A stretch of DNA of 64,000 bases from Bacteroidota bacterium (GCA_030706685.1 JAUZOA010000016.1:1-64000); one strand, 5' to 3'; counted from the first letter of the stretch, positions 1 to 9,357 are shown. Numbers and translations: made by a program. The notes: generated from the letters alone by a model not told the origin.

Positions 1-21
1 ACGGGGTGGAATCAGGGTAGC

Positions 22-54
22 ATCGAGGAGGCAAAGAGGCAGCAATGAGGATGT
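22..54. repeat. 11-bp-unit array fragment
   Basis: Three 11-bp units (22-32, 33-43, 44-54) built around GAGG match the right-hand half of the larger array at 322-420. The array probably continues past the left edge of the window. No gene is visible here. Confidence 0.6.
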
Positions 55-180
55 ATCAGGTCATTCCGGGTCAATCAATTTCGATCATTTCCCGGTGGCT
101 AATCTCCAAGCCTCGCGTCCGCAGGGCCAACCCGGCTAACCCTTACACCTTGAAACCGATCATTATCCGGAAATTCTGAA

Positions 181-420
181 GCCTCGATAAAGCCTCGATA
201 AAGCCTCAACTTTGCCTCGATGAAGCCTCGATGGAGCCTTGATGAAGCCTCGATGGAGCCTTGATGAAGCCTCGATAAAGCCTCGATGAAGCCTCGATGA
301 AGCCTCGATAAAGCCTCGAAATTCGAGGCAAAGTCGAGGCAGCATTGAGGTAGCAAAGAGGCAGCATCGAGGTAGCAAAGAGGCAGCATCGAGGTAGCAA
401 AGAGGTAAATTCGAGGACCC
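181..420. repeat. Two-sided 11-bp tandem array with a central palindrome
   Basis: Positions 181-312 are twelve consecutive 11-bp units of the form GCCTCGATRAA. At 313-329 lies a palindrome (GCCTCGAA, one base, TTCGAGGC). From 322 to 420 nine 11-bp units carry the opposite orientation, NNYGAGGYARM, so the right half is a diverged reverse complement of the left. Eleven is not a multiple of three, so every frame gives the same repetitive peptide and no ORF here is credible. There are no unique spacers, so this is not a CRISPR. Function is unknown. The structure would let either strand fold into a long imperfect hairpin. Confidence 0.9.
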
Positions 421-834
421 AGGATCCAATGAGGCAAATGAGAAAATTCGAGAAGAAATGGACATTCGTCCCGGGAATAGAGGTATTCCGTCCCAACTTT
501 TGGAGGACTCCGTCACATTTTCGGGAAACCTGGCGGGAGTTGATAGTAGATTTGTTTCATGGTCGCCGCTAAAGCAGTTATCGCCCAGGACTACCGGGAA
601 GAGCGAACCCGGAAACCCCGTACCGGTATGGTTTTGTATTTACAGGAAAATATCAAAGGTCAAAATCGTAGGATTGGTTGAAACTTACCTGGCAGTGCCC
701 GCAGGATTAAGTACTGGCTATTACACGAATTGTAAACCAAAACTTCCCGTCTTTCCGTCTCACCGGCTATTTTCAAATTAAGACACTACTCACCATAGCA
801 GTCCCTGCTTTCTGCTCTCAATCCTGGCCAGCGA
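421..834. other. Intergenic region without a convincing gene
   Basis: A 107-codon plus-strand frame is present at 458-781 but has no recognisable domain and an unnatural composition. At about 739-790 there is a segment (CTTCCCGTCT, then CGGCTATTTTCAA, then AGACACTACT) that recurs in diverged form at about 57243-57285. Both copies lie just beyond the 3' end of a minus-strand gene. Nothing else was recognised. Confidence 0.5.
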
Positions 835-1566
835 TTAAAGAAGCTGGTTATTATTTAATATTTTAAAAAAGGCTTCATCATAGGTTTCGCCGATAGGTAT
901 GACATTGTTTTTGATGAAGATCCTTTTTCGCTCAATCGAATCAATCTTATCCCGCGCTACAATAAAGGATTTATGCACTCTTGAAAAATGCGAGAGCGGC
1001 AGCACTTCTTCCATCTTTTTCATCGTCTGCAAAGTGATCACTTTTCCTTTCGTGGTATGGATAGCGATATATTCCTTCAAGCCTTCAATGAACAGGATAT
1101 CCGGCAAGGCTATTTTAATGATCTTGTAATCCGCTTTTACAAAGATCACCTGCTCATTAAAGGATACAGGATTGCCTGCTTTTTTATCTTCCTGTAAGGC
1201 TAAAGGAGGGAATAGCTGCAGGGCCTTATTCGCTGCTTTAAGAAAACGTTCAAAGGAAACCGGTTTTACCAGGTAGTCCACTACATCTAACTCGTATCCC
1301 TGCAAAGCATAATTCGGGTAAGCTGTAATGAATATGAATTTGCTTTTCCCGCTGAGCAATTGAATAAATTGAATGCCGCTTAATTCGGGCATTTGTATGT
1401 CGGAGAAAATAAGATCAACATTTTGCTGCTGGGCCACCGTCAACGCTTCCAGGGGATTGGAATAAGTGCCGGTGAGCGACAGGAAAGGCGTTTTGTTAAT
1501 ATAGTCGCTGAGTAGCTCCCCTTGCAACGGCTCATCATCCACTATGATACAATTCAGTATCCGCAT
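835..1566 (-). CDS. LytTR-family response regulator
   Basis: This 243-residue protein has an N-terminal receiver domain with an acidic pair at D10/D11, the phospho-acceptor D56 in a SDIQMP motif and a conserved Lys in DYLVKP. Its C-terminal LytTR DNA-binding domain (about 135-240) includes the F-x-R-V-H-K-S-F-I segment. It is the partner of the kinase directly upstream: the kinase stop at 1568 and this start at 1566 are one base apart, so the two are co-transcribed and probably translationally coupled. LytTR regulators usually bind paired direct repeats, and a good candidate lies at 2689-2724 before the divergent ABC genes. Assignment to the family is firm; the signal is unknown. Confidence 0.95.
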   Translation of the reverse strand: MRILNCIIVDDEPLQGELLSDYINKTPFLSLTGTYSNPLEALTVAQQQNVDLIFSDIQMPELSGIQFIQLLSGKSKFIFITAYPNYALQGYELDVVDYLVKPVSFERFLKAANKALQLFPPLALQEDKKAGNPVSFNEQVIFVKADYKIIKIALPDILFIEGLKEYIAIHTTKGKVITLQTMKKMEEVLPLSHFSRVHKSFIVARDKIDSIERKRIFIKNNVIPIGETYDEAFFKILNNNQLL

Positions 1567-1567
1567 A

Positions 1568-2611
1568 TCAGGAAAGTTGGAGGGTTAAATGTACCGAATA
1601 ATGGTTGCCGTCATTCATTTCTGAAAGCTGGTGCCTGCCGGGATATAATAATTCCAAACGTCTTCTTACGTTGACAAGACCGATGCCTCCTGTAGTATCT
1701 TTCTGGGAATGATTGATCCGGTTCCGGCAACTGAAGATCAACTGTTCTTTGCTTATCTCCAGCCGGGCAATGGCCGGATCTTCTTTATTGTTCAGTATGC
1801 CATGTTTAAAAACGTTTTCGATGAAAGGCACCAATAACAGCGGCGCTACCACACAGCTTTCTGTGTCGCCTGTAACAGAGAGATCAAAAAAAAGCTGTTC
1901 ACTTGTGCGCAATCGCTGCAAAGCCATGAATTGATATATATAGTTTATTTCTTTGGCCAACGGCACCTGTTCATGATTGCTTTCATACAGCATGTATTGC
2001 ATGATTGCAGATAATTTCATAACAGCATCGGCTGCCAGGCCTGAGCGTTGATAAGCGAGAACATAAATGCTATTAAGCGTATTGAAAAGAAAATGCGGGT
2101 TGATCTGTGATTTCAGGAAAGCCAGTTCCGTCTTCAGGTTCTGGTTTTCCAACTGCTGCCTGATCCGGTCATTGCGGAACCAGTCCATGGCAAACCGGTA
2201 GGCAAGGCTCAGCAAAAATAAAATGCACATATACGTGCAACTGATAATAAAGAATTTCAGGATATTGAATGGCAGGCTGCCGCGCTGGTGCACGCGAAAG
2301 AGATAGATAAGGAATAAAAGAATCGCCGTATAAATAAGGATCAGGCCGAGCCAGTTAACCAGCAGCCGGAATGTATTTCTTCGCTTTACCCATCCGGGCA
2401 GGACCCAATAATAGCTGACATAAAATGAACTGATATATATAAGATAGACGGTGAGCCAATAAGGAATAGCGCTGGTTGCATTCCACCTGTACATGGCAGG
2501 GAGAACAGCAGCAGGAGCAATACACCATACTGCAATATGCCACAACGCTAATTTCCATCTCTTCATGGATTGAAGGTAAAGAGAATACCTGTTTAGGGTG
2601 TCATCTTTCAA
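1568..2611 (-). CDS. LytS/YehU-type sensor histidine kinase
   Basis: This 347-residue membrane kinase has four hydrophobic segments in the first 140 residues (about 20-40, 50-70, 83-105, 118-140), a short coiled linker, and then the His_kinase domain characteristic of the LytS group. The phospho-acceptor is H173 in QINPHFLFNTLNS. An N-box-like motif PFIENVFKHG lies near residue 263, and a glycine-rich GGIGLVNVRRRL segment follows. There is no periplasmic sensor domain of any size, so sensing probably occurs in the membrane, as in kinases paired with peptide or antibiotic exporters. It is transcribed with the LytTR regulator and divergently from the ABC exporter at 2770-4460, its likely target. 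Confidence 0.94.
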   Translation of the reverse strand: MKDDTLNRYSLYLQSMKRWKLALWHIAVWCIAPAAVLPAMYRWNATSAIPYWLTVYLIYISSFYVSYYWVLPGWVKRRNTFRLLVNWLGLILIYTAILLFLIYLFRVHQRGSLPFNILKFFIISCTYMCILFLLSLAYRFAMDWFRNDRIRQQLENQNLKTELAFLKSQINPHFLFNTLNSIYVLAYQRSGLAADAVMKLSAIMQYMLYESNHEQVPLAKEINYIYQFMALQRLRTSEQLFFDLSVTGDTESCVVAPLLLVPFIENVFKHGILNNKEDPAIARLEISKEQLIFSCRNRINHSQKDTTGGIGLVNVRRRLELLYPGRHQLSEMNDGNHYSVHLTLQLS

Positions 2612-2688
2612 TCAACTCCTGTATTTTATCTGCGAACCATTCTTTTATCTGAGTAAAAAAGTAATGAAGGAAAGAAGCTTGTTCGCAG

Positions 2689-2724
2689 ATTCATTTCTGC
2701 AGTTGGTTGAATTCATTTCTTCAG
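2689..2724. promoter_or_regulatory. Direct-repeat operator candidate for the LytTR regulator
   Basis: Two nearly identical 14-mers, ATTCATTTCTGCAG at 2689-2702 and ATTCATTTCTTCAG at 2711-2724, are spaced 22 bp start to start in the 158-bp divergent region between the kinase and the ABC genes. Same-face direct repeats of about 9 bp spaced by about two helical turns are typical of LytTR-domain regulators. The assignment is inference from geometry and context. Confidence 0.5.
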
Positions 2725-2769
2725 CCATTTCATTTGTGACAGCTTGCGTCATCAAAAGAAAATAATCGT

Positions 2770-3675
2770 ATGCTTTCGCCGGTTGTACAAATGGATCATG
2801 TTACCCATCGTTTCGGAAAACAAATTGTTCTTGATGATATTTCCCTGGATATCCCCGCCGGAAGTGTCTATGGTTTCCTGGGACCCAATGGCGCGGGTAA
2901 GACGACTACGCTGCGCCTGGTACTTGGATTACTCCAAAAACAAAACGGTAGTATTTCGCTTTTCGGCCAGGAACTGCGAACGCAAAGGATAGCTGCTTTA
3001 AGAAGAACGGGTTCACTGGTGGAGCAGCCTTCTCTTTACCTGCATTTAACAGCGAAGGAGAACCTGGAAATATTTCGCCTGTCTTATCAAAGCGACAGGA
3101 AGAGAATCGGAGAAGTATTAGCCATCACAGGACTTGGAGACGCCGGCAACAAGAAAGTGAAAGCCTTTTCGCTTGGTATGAAACAAAGGCTCGCTGTTGC
3201 CATTGCCTTATTGCATGACCCGGAATTACTCATTTTAGATGAACCCACTAACGGGCTTGATCCCAATGGCATCATTGAAACAAGAGACCTTATTAAACAA
3301 TTGAATATCGAACAGGGTAAGACGATCCTTGTGTCCAGTCACCTGCTGAGTGAAATTGAAAAAATGGCCACCGATGTGGCGATCATTCATAAGGGAAAAT
3401 TATTATTCCAGGGCGCATTGCCCGGGTTGCAAAAAGCCAGGTCGGGCCGGTCATTTATTGAAATAGACGTTGATGATATGGATAAGGCGATGAGGGTATT
3501 AACCGGGAAATTTATCTCCCGGGCAGTCAATGGCAAAATCAATATTGGTTTTGAAAGCAGGGAACAGGTGGCGCTTATCAATACGATGCTGGTACAAGAG
3601 GGAGTAAAGGTCTCGCAGTTATCTGTTCGCCACGATGACCTTGAGAATTTATTTATTCAAATCATATCAGACTAA
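2770..3675 (+). CDS. ABC transporter ATP-binding protein (BcrA/NatA type)
   Basis: This 301-residue single ATPase domain has Walker A GPNGAGKTTT near residue 38, the signature FSLGMKQRL, Walker B LLILDEPTNGLD and a switch histidine in SSHLLSE. After the ATPase domain, residues about 215-300 form the C-terminal extension usual in bacitracin, lantibiotic or sodium exporters of the ABC-2 class. The permease gene follows after two bases. The divergent LytS/LytTR pair makes a drug- or peptide-responsive export system the simplest reading. The substrate cannot be deduced. Confidence 0.93.
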   Translation: MLSPVVQMDHVTHRFGKQIVLDDISLDIPAGSVYGFLGPNGAGKTTTLRLVLGLLQKQNGSISLFGQELRTQRIAALRRTGSLVEQPSLYLHLTAKENLEIFRLSYQSDRKRIGEVLAITGLGDAGNKKVKAFSLGMKQRLAVAIALLHDPELLILDEPTNGLDPNGIIETRDLIKQLNIEQGKTILVSSHLLSEIEKMATDVAIIHKGKLLFQGALPGLQKARSGRSFIEIDVDDMDKAMRVLTGKFISRAVNGKINIGFESREQVALINTMLVQEGVKVSQLSVRHDDLENLFIQIISD

Positions 3676-3677
3676 CC

Positions 3678-4460
3678 ATGAAAAATAGTTTCTTATTAAA
3701 TACCCGGGCGGAATTTTTAAAGACCAAAGGAACCGCGGCACCCTGGCTGACTTTGCTTGCCGCTGCTTTTTTACCGGCCATCAATGCCCTGATCCTTATC
3801 AACAGGCCGGATATCTTTGTGAATAAACTTCACCAGGATCCCTGGCTTATTTTATTCTATATGACCTGGAAGAACGGCGCGGGGCTTATACTACCCGTCT
3901 TTGTTATTCTTATCAACAGCGTCATTGTGCAGGTGGAATACAGGAACAATACCTGGAAACAAGTATATGCTTCACCAAGAACTTATGCGGATATCTTCTT
4001 TTCAAAGTTCGTCGTCGTACAGGCATTCCTGCTTTTCTTCATTATAGTCTTTACGGTCTTTACTATCCTGTCAGGCTATTTCGTCAATTTATTTCACAGC
4101 GAGTATCTTTTTTCATCCCATCCTTTTCGCTTGAGGGTTATGCTGGTAGTAATAAGCCGTGTTTATGCGGGCATATTGGGTGTGACGGCTATTCAATATG
4201 GGTTGAGTATGCGGTTTAAAAATTTTGTAGTGCCGCTGGGGATTGGGATCAGTCTTTTGATAGCGGGCCTTATCCTGTCTGACTGGGATAAAATAGTGTA
4301 CTATCCTTATTTATATTCCCTGCTCCTGTTTTTTATTGGCTCTCCTTCCCAGGTTGGCTCATTGGGATTGGGCCTGCTGCTTGTTAATTCAGTGATTTGT
4401 TTGCTGCTGGCTGCTTCGCTGGGATGCTGGGATATATACAAACGAAAGGAAAGAGGGTAG
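3678..4460 (+). CDS. ABC-2 type transporter permease
   Basis: This 260-residue protein has about six hydrophobic segments (near 20-40, 70-90, 112-135, 155-175, 185-202, 225-248). It starts two bases after the ATPase stop. Its start (MKNSFLLNTRAEFLKTKGT) resembles other ABC-2 permeases of the BcrB/NatB class, in which a short cytosolic amphipathic helix precedes the first membrane span. It supplies the membrane half of the exporter whose ATPase is encoded upstream. No sequence motif gives the substrate. Confidence 0.85.
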   Translation: MKNSFLLNTRAEFLKTKGTAAPWLTLLAAAFLPAINALILINRPDIFVNKLHQDPWLILFYMTWKNGAGLILPVFVILINSVIVQVEYRNNTWKQVYASPRTYADIFFSKFVVVQAFLLFFIIVFTVFTILSGYFVNLFHSEYLFSSHPFRLRVMLVVISRVYAGILGVTAIQYGLSMRFKNFVVPLGIGISLLIAGLILSDWDKIVYYPYLYSLLLFFIGSPSQVGSLGLGLLLVNSVICLLLAASLGCWDIYKRKERG

Positions 4461-4481
4461 TGGGCGGTTCATGACCGAAAA

Positions 4482-4547
4482 GCGATAAGAAATATAAATG
4501 CCGGGAAGGCGGAAAGTAATGTTTCCAGGTTATCTTTTTCTTATCGC
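4482..4547. terminator. Inverted repeat between convergent genes
   Basis: GCGATAAGAAA at 4482-4492 is exactly complementary to TTTCTTATCGC at 4537-4547. Further partial pairing lies inside (GGCGGAAAG against CTTTCCGGC just outside). The element separates the convergent ABC permease and DUF5686 genes, so a bidirectional terminator is plausible, although the 44-base loop is long. Confidence 0.4.
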
Positions 4548-4580
4548 CTCACTGTCTTTCCGGCGAATACGGGATTTTAT

Positions 4581-7040
4581 TTATAGCCATTTGTGCCTCT
4601 TCCAGTCCCAGGCATTAAACCCTATCTTGAACTGGATGGGATTTCGGAACTGGTTGGCGACAGAACCTACAACATATACCCCGATCTTGAATTTGAACAG
4701 GGGATTGAAGGGCCATTTGAAAACTCTTTCTATTCCGGCGAAGAGTTCTCCATAGCGCAGATTTCTTTCCGGCGCCACCAGGAAACCTCCGCCTGCTACT
4801 TCTTTTAGCTGAAGTTTTTTCAGGAAGGGGATCTTATTAATGATAGCGCCATTGAACTCATGAATAAAATTTCCCTGGTAAAAACGATGAAACAACGCGA
4901 AAGAAGAATCAAGCGCCTGGAAGGCGTCATTCGGACTTAAGAACAGCCAGGGGTCTCCACGGCGCTGGAATTTGTAATCCACCAGGCGCAGGTCTTTGGT
5001 ATTAAAAAAGCTCCCGGTCTTAATCACGTATTTGGAAATGCCAAGGGTGCCGAGCTTTAATTCCTGCTGAATGCCCAGCTCGAGATAATCAAAATTCACA
5101 TCGCTTTTCAGAATACCGGGGATACCTTTTCGCCACAGGGCATAAAAAGTGGGCCACTTCGATCCGAGAATGATCTTTTCTTTTGGCTCACGAATGTATC
5201 TTTCACCGGGAGTATATTGCAGCTTTGCCTGGCCATACAATGCATTATAAGGGTCAAAAGGTACAGCCTGGTTATTGTCCAGCAAATTGTGGAAAATGCT
5301 GTCAATCTTGGGGTTGGTTTTATAATCGCTGAGTGAACGGCGTAAAGCCATGTCAAAGTCCATGTCGAGGAATAAACCATTGACGATTTCCTGTCCATGA
5401 CCAATACCGATTGAATTGTTCAGGTAGAAATTATTACGTTTGATCATGTTGATAAACGCGTCTCCTTCAAATATGTAAGCAAATTCCCGCTTGACTTCAA
5501 ACCGGTAAAATGCCCGGTTGAAGGGATTATACAGTTTAGTAAACTTTAAATCCCCATTGACGTCATGGTTCCGGAAACCATAACTGAGTTCACCATAAAG
5601 CGAGATATTCTTTTTCGACTTATATACCTGTTCAAGATTTGCAGCGGCCCGCAAGCGGCCACCGCCAAACTGGAAAGGCTGGTAAAGTGATGTCACCGGC
5701 GGGATGTACCAGGTCTTTTCTTTTTCACGATTGTATCGGATTTGGCCGAAAACAAGGAGTTTTTTCCAGGTGACTTGGTTGGTTATCCTGTCAATAGAAT
5801 CAAGATATGTCTTGCTGTTGGTGACACGGTACAGGCTGTCTTTGTACCGGATAAAACGTATTTCTTTTTGTGTCAGCGGTTCTGTTCTTGTTTTTTCCCA
5901 GAAAGAGCTGTCTCTTTCGTAGGCCTCCTGCGCGGTAGCGCTCACTTCCTTTCCAAAATATTTTTTGGGAAATGCCTTGTTGAATTCAAAATCCTTATAA
6001 GAGACCAATGTTTCCCCGGACAGTTTTCCCTTGCCGTGCTTTGAATAATAGGTGAATTGCTGCCTTGTTATCATCCAGGCTTTATTATCAACAAAGCTGT
6101 ATTGCTGGTCCACTTCAAAAAAATCATACGCAGGTATATGATAACCGGGCAGCACATAACGGGCAGTTAAAATTGTCCAGGCGCTATCGAGAACAGTAAG
6201 CTCGCCTTCCACGGTTACATTGCTCAGTTGCCTGGGTTTTATGGTAATCGTATATATTTTCCTGCCGGCTACCAGCCTGGTATGAATGACTTTGTATTTG
6301 TAGGCAGACAAGCCGCTGTAGCTGATCGGTGACAAAAACGGAACCTCTGAAAGAGCAGGAGCCTTGATAAGGTTATTGTATAAGTTGAAATTGCCTTCCG
6401 TCGTGGATAAATAAAATAAGCCCTCCGGATCGCCTCTTTTTACTACGCCGGTCCTTTCTTCTTTTATCCTGTCATCCGCTTCATGATCATAATGAAGAGA
6501 TATTTCCGCCATGGTCATTTGCTGCAGGTCCGCGTTTTTTGCCAGGATGGAATCGGGCAGGGAGTTTTTTGCTTTTTTCTTTCCGCGTACAGAATCCTGC
6601 TGGGTAGCTTTTATATAGGCATTGCAGGAATAAGCCCCGGCTGCCGCCAGGATATTTTCTTTGTTTCGGATCACATTGCGGATGATCTCGTCCGACCTGT
6701 CTTTTATTTTACTGGTTATGACTACTTCGGAAAGGTTGATGCTTTCATCGGGTTCCAATATGACATTCTGTACATAATCCTTGTTGACGACAAGGTTGAT
6801 AACCTGGCCTTTAAAACCCACCATCGTAATGACAAGGTCATAAGTTCCTTCTTCGAGTTCCAGTTGATAAGAACCATCTTCCCGGCTAAGGGTGCCTGTT
6901 TGCTGTCCTTTTATTTGTACGGTCACAAGGGCAAGCGGCTCCAATTTATTGTTGGTGATTTTCCCGGACACTTTAAAATACTGCGCCTGCAGGATCTGCG
7001 AAAAGAGCAGCCAAAATATAAGGAGGGTGGTCCGGGTCAT
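4581..7040 (-). CDS. DUF5686 / carboxypeptidase-like regulatory domain outer-membrane protein
   Basis: This long protein belongs to a Bacteroidota-specific family. A signal peptide (MTRTTLLIFWLLFSQILQAQ) fits a start at 7040. In-frame ATGs at 7046 and 7070 give a poorer leader. After it comes a CarboxypepD_reg-like beta-sandwich (VSGKITNN...GTLSREDGSYQLEL...YDLVITMVGF), then a large body rich in aromatic beta-strand segments typical of DUF5686, ending in a strand with terminal W-K-R-H-K-W-L. The family is predicted to sit in the outer membrane as a barrel, like TonB-dependent receptors without the plug. Its precise role is unknown. It stands alone, with its own 5' region at 7041-7236. Confidence 0.88.
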   Translation of the reverse strand: MTRTTLLIFWLLFSQILQAQYFKVSGKITNNKLEPLALVTVQIKGQQTGTLSREDGSYQLELEEGTYDLVITMVGFKGQVINLVVNKDYVQNVILEPDESINLSEVVITSKIKDRSDEIIRNVIRNKENILAAAGAYSCNAYIKATQQDSVRGKKKAKNSLPDSILAKNADLQQMTMAEISLHYDHEADDRIKEERTGVVKRGDPEGLFYLSTTEGNFNLYNNLIKAPALSEVPFLSPISYSGLSAYKYKVIHTRLVAGRKIYTITIKPRQLSNVTVEGELTVLDSAWTILTARYVLPGYHIPAYDFFEVDQQYSFVDNKAWMITRQQFTYYSKHGKGKLSGETLVSYKDFEFNKAFPKKYFGKEVSATAQEAYERDSSFWEKTRTEPLTQKEIRFIRYKDSLYRVTNSKTYLDSIDRITNQVTWKKLLVFGQIRYNREKEKTWYIPPVTSLYQPFQFGGGRLRAAANLEQVYKSKKNISLYGELSYGFRNHDVNGDLKFTKLYNPFNRAFYRFEVKREFAYIFEGDAFINMIKRNNFYLNNSIGIGHGQEIVNGLFLDMDFDMALRRSLSDYKTNPKIDSIFHNLLDNNQAVPFDPYNALYGQAKLQYTPGERYIREPKEKIILGSKWPTFYALWRKGIPGILKSDVNFDYLELGIQQELKLGTLGISKYVIKTGSFFNTKDLRLVDYKFQRRGDPWLFLSPNDAFQALDSSFALFHRFYQGNFIHEFNGAIINKIPFLKKLQLKEVAGGGFLVAPERNLRYGELFAGIERVFKWPFNPLFKFKIGVYVVGSVANQFRNPIQFKIGFNAWDWKRHKWL

Positions 7041-7236
7041 AAGCATTACTGGATGTAAAAATGGGGCCATTATTTTAATGGTAAAAGAGCTTGATTATTT
7101 TTTAGAATGATTTAACAGGAATACTCGCCGTTCCTGCTGGTAATCAATGACTACAGGCAGGAATTTTCGGGGAGTCAGCTTTTTGCCGGTGGCCAGGTTA
7201 AAGATTCAAAAAACCGAAAAAAAGTTGCTTTACAAC

Positions 7237-8040
7237 TTATAATTTATACGCAAGGTTTGTGGACAGGCTGTAATAAAAATTCGGGAGAGGAACGATCGGC
7301 TTTACATCGTAGAGGGCGGTATATTTAAGGCCCAGAGAAAAATGCCTGGATACGGTGGCATCATAGCTGATAAATGTAGAGACCCGGGGCTGGAAAAAAT
7401 GAGTATACAATGCCTGGTAAAAAAGAATGATGGAAATAGTGCTGTTGGCGGAAACCTGGCTTTCCCATTTTACATAATTATTGGATTTTATAACGCTGGT
7501 ATTCAGGGTTACCGGGTTGGCAGGTATTTTGGCAGAATCTACTGCCGCATAATCCCAGGCTTCATTTTCATACATAATCCCGGTAGCGAAGGTCATATTC
7601 CATTTGTCTTTATGCCAGGGGCTATAACGAATATTGGCCCCCGTAACAAAGCGATGCAGCATGCCCCTTTGCTCGTCCCATTGATATTGTACGTAGGATT
7701 CGGGGTGAAGCCGGTTCTTATAATTATGCCGCCAGCGAAGATGGACATAACCGGTATTTAAAAAGCTTTTGTCACCATTGCTGGTGATCCTGTTGCTGGC
7801 AGATAAAATAAAGAGTTCATGGTAGTGTTGCAGAGAAGCATCAGCAAAATTGCTCATATCCAGCAGGGTGGTATTTTGTTTGTCCAACTCCAGGCCTATG
7901 GAGAAGCTGGCGTTCCACTGGCTTTTTTTTTGGTAGGCTGATGTGTCGGTCTTATCAATATTGATGATCTGGGCATAGCTGCCGGTGCAGCATAGTATAT
8001 CAATCAGCAGGATAGACAGGAAAAAATATAAACGTGGCAT
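7237..8040 (-). CDS. DUF481-like outer-membrane beta-barrel protein
   Basis: This secreted protein of about 267 residues begins at the ATG that gives a clean leader (MPRLYFFLSILLIDILCC, cleavage near SYA-Q). An upstream in-frame ATG at 8100 would add 20 residues with no leader character. The body has alternating polar/aromatic beta strands (FSIGLELDKQNTTLLDMSNF, YVHLRWRHNYKNRL, YVQYQWDEQRGMLHRFVTGANIRY) and ends in a hydrophobic strand NLAYKL, as expected for an outer-membrane barrel. The pattern resembles DUF481 (YdiY-like) proteins, but assignment is from memory of the pattern only. No operon partner is evident. Confidence 0.6.
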   Translation of the reverse strand: MPRLYFFLSILLIDILCCTGSYAQIINIDKTDTSAYQKKSQWNASFSIGLELDKQNTTLLDMSNFADASLQHYHELFILSASNRITSNGDKSFLNTGYVHLRWRHNYKNRLHPESYVQYQWDEQRGMLHRFVTGANIRYSPWHKDKWNMTFATGIMYENEAWDYAAVDSAKIPANPVTLNTSVIKSNNYVKWESQVSANSTISIILFYQALYTHFFQPRVSTFISYDATVSRHFSLGLKYTALYDVKPIVPLPNFYYSLSTNLAYKL

Positions 8041-8157
8041 AGTGGTCGGGTGAGGCATAAAAATATACTTTTTGGCCAAAGAAAGAATTGGCATTAACAA
8101 GTGAATAGCATCTCCGGATGAGAATATGGGGCGGGTAAGATAAATCTTTGTTCCGGG

Positions 8158-9357
8158 TTATTTCCCCGGCACATTATAATCCTTTGCCCATTTTTGTTGC
8201 CAGGCGGGATATTCGTTCAATATTTTTTGAGGCGCATAGGTGTACCAGGTGTAGCCATCGCGTCTTTCCCTGCTCACTTCGGCGAGTGAATACACTACTT
8301 TACTGTCCCTGTTGCAGAATAAAGGGCGGTGTGTTTTCAACTCATAATAACGGGTCCATATTGGCGGAGCCAATGAATCATGTACTACGACCCGGTCTGA
8401 CTTAGATATTTTATAGGGGGTAACAAGGTCGGGAGCGGGGATCACTTTTACTCTCGTTTCAAGAATCTCGGATTCTTTAAACCATGCTACAGCATTCTGA
8501 ACGGCATTGATAATTTCCGGCCCGGGATTATTAATGCTCATCAGCAGGGAGACCACTTCGACACTTTCGCCATTGCAAATGGAAGGAGGTTCAAATGCCC
8601 TTGCCCAGGCAGGTTCCAGGCTTATTTCATCGTATTGCTGGCACCAGGCGGTAGGTTTTCCCGCATCATTGATCTGTGTTTTCAGGATACATTTTATGCC
8701 TTTGTCGAAACTGGCTTTTAGTTTTTTTCTTCGCCTGCCATCAATGAAATCATATTGGGGCTTTTCTTCAATAATATCTTTCAGCAGCAGCATAATACCG
8801 GCGAAAGCATCATCATTGTAAGTAATATGCCGGCTATAATTTTTTTCGAGGGGAAAATATTGAGGCCAGCCGCCATTGTCATACTGGGCATCCATGATAT
8901 AATCCAGGCCTTTTAATGCGGCTTCTTTATATTTTTCAATTTTTGTTACGTAATATATTTTAGCCAGGCAGGCAATATGAGAATAGGTGGTGCGGTTATC
9001 AAAGGTTGTATTCAGTACATTCTTATCTCTTATAAGGCTGTCTTTTTGTTGCGGTGTTAAAATCGCAAGCATGTCATAGTTCTTGGGCCAGCCCCCATTA
9101 TTTTTTTGATAAAGCAAAATATTATCGGCTACCGAGGTAAGGTCAGTGGCTTTATAGCGTGGCTGGCGGGCCCTGGGTTGTATGACCCTGTTCTTTTCGT
9201 ACAGGTCGTACCAATGATGGGAAGCATCCTGGAAGATCGCTGTATCAATGATGCCGAATTCAGCGGGTATACTAGTTTGGGCAAAAGCAAAACAATGCAG
9301 GAGTATCCATGCAGCGGGCAGCGCTATTTTTTGCAGGAGTATTTTTTTAAACGACAT
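8158..9357 (-). CDS. pelA: Pectate lyase, polysaccharide lyase family 10 type
   Basis: This protein of about 399 residues has a signal peptide (MSFKKILLQKIALPAAWILL, cleavage near AFA-QT). The start at 9357 is chosen because it opens that leader; an upstream ATG at 9405 does not. The family hallmarks of the PL10 (alpha/alpha)3 toroid are present: QKNNGGWPKNYDM, TYSHIACLAKIYYVT, YNDDAFAGIMLLLKDI, QYDNGGWPQYFPL, PTAWCQQYDEI. Such enzymes cleave polygalacturonate by beta-elimination in the periplasm or outside the cell. There is no PUL around it (no SusC/SusD), so it is an isolated degradative gene. Confidence 0.88.
   Translation of the reverse strand: MSFKKILLQKIALPAAWILLHCFAFAQTSIPAEFGIIDTAIFQDASHHWYDLYEKNRVIQPRARQPRYKATDLTSVADNILLYQKNNGGWPKNYDMLAILTPQQKDSLIRDKNVLNTTFDNRTTYSHIACLAKIYYVTKIEKYKEAALKGLDYIMDAQYDNGGWPQYFPLEKNYSRHITYNDDAFAGIMLLLKDIIEEKPQYDFIDGRRRKKLKASFDKGIKCILKTQINDAGKPTAWCQQYDEISLEPAWARAFEPPSICNGESVEVVSLLMSINNPGPEIINAVQNAVAWFKESEILETRVKVIPAPDLVTPYKISKSDRVVVHDSLAPPIWTRYYELKTHRPLFCNRDSKVVYSLAEVSRERRDGYTWYTYAPQKILNEYPAWQQKWAKDYNVPGK

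Noticed and set aside
181-420. CRISPR array
   Set aside because: Units are 11 bp and contiguous, with no unique spacers, no 25-40-bp repeats and no cas genes.
458-781. 107-codon plus-strand ORF as a gene
   Set aside because: It has no recognisable domain, unnatural composition and no promoter or ribosome site, and it lies beside a repeat array.
6483-7058. 191-codon ORF antisense to the DUF5686 gene
   Set aside because: It is fully inside a well-supported gene on the other strand, and its Cys/Phe-rich translation is typical of a shadow frame.
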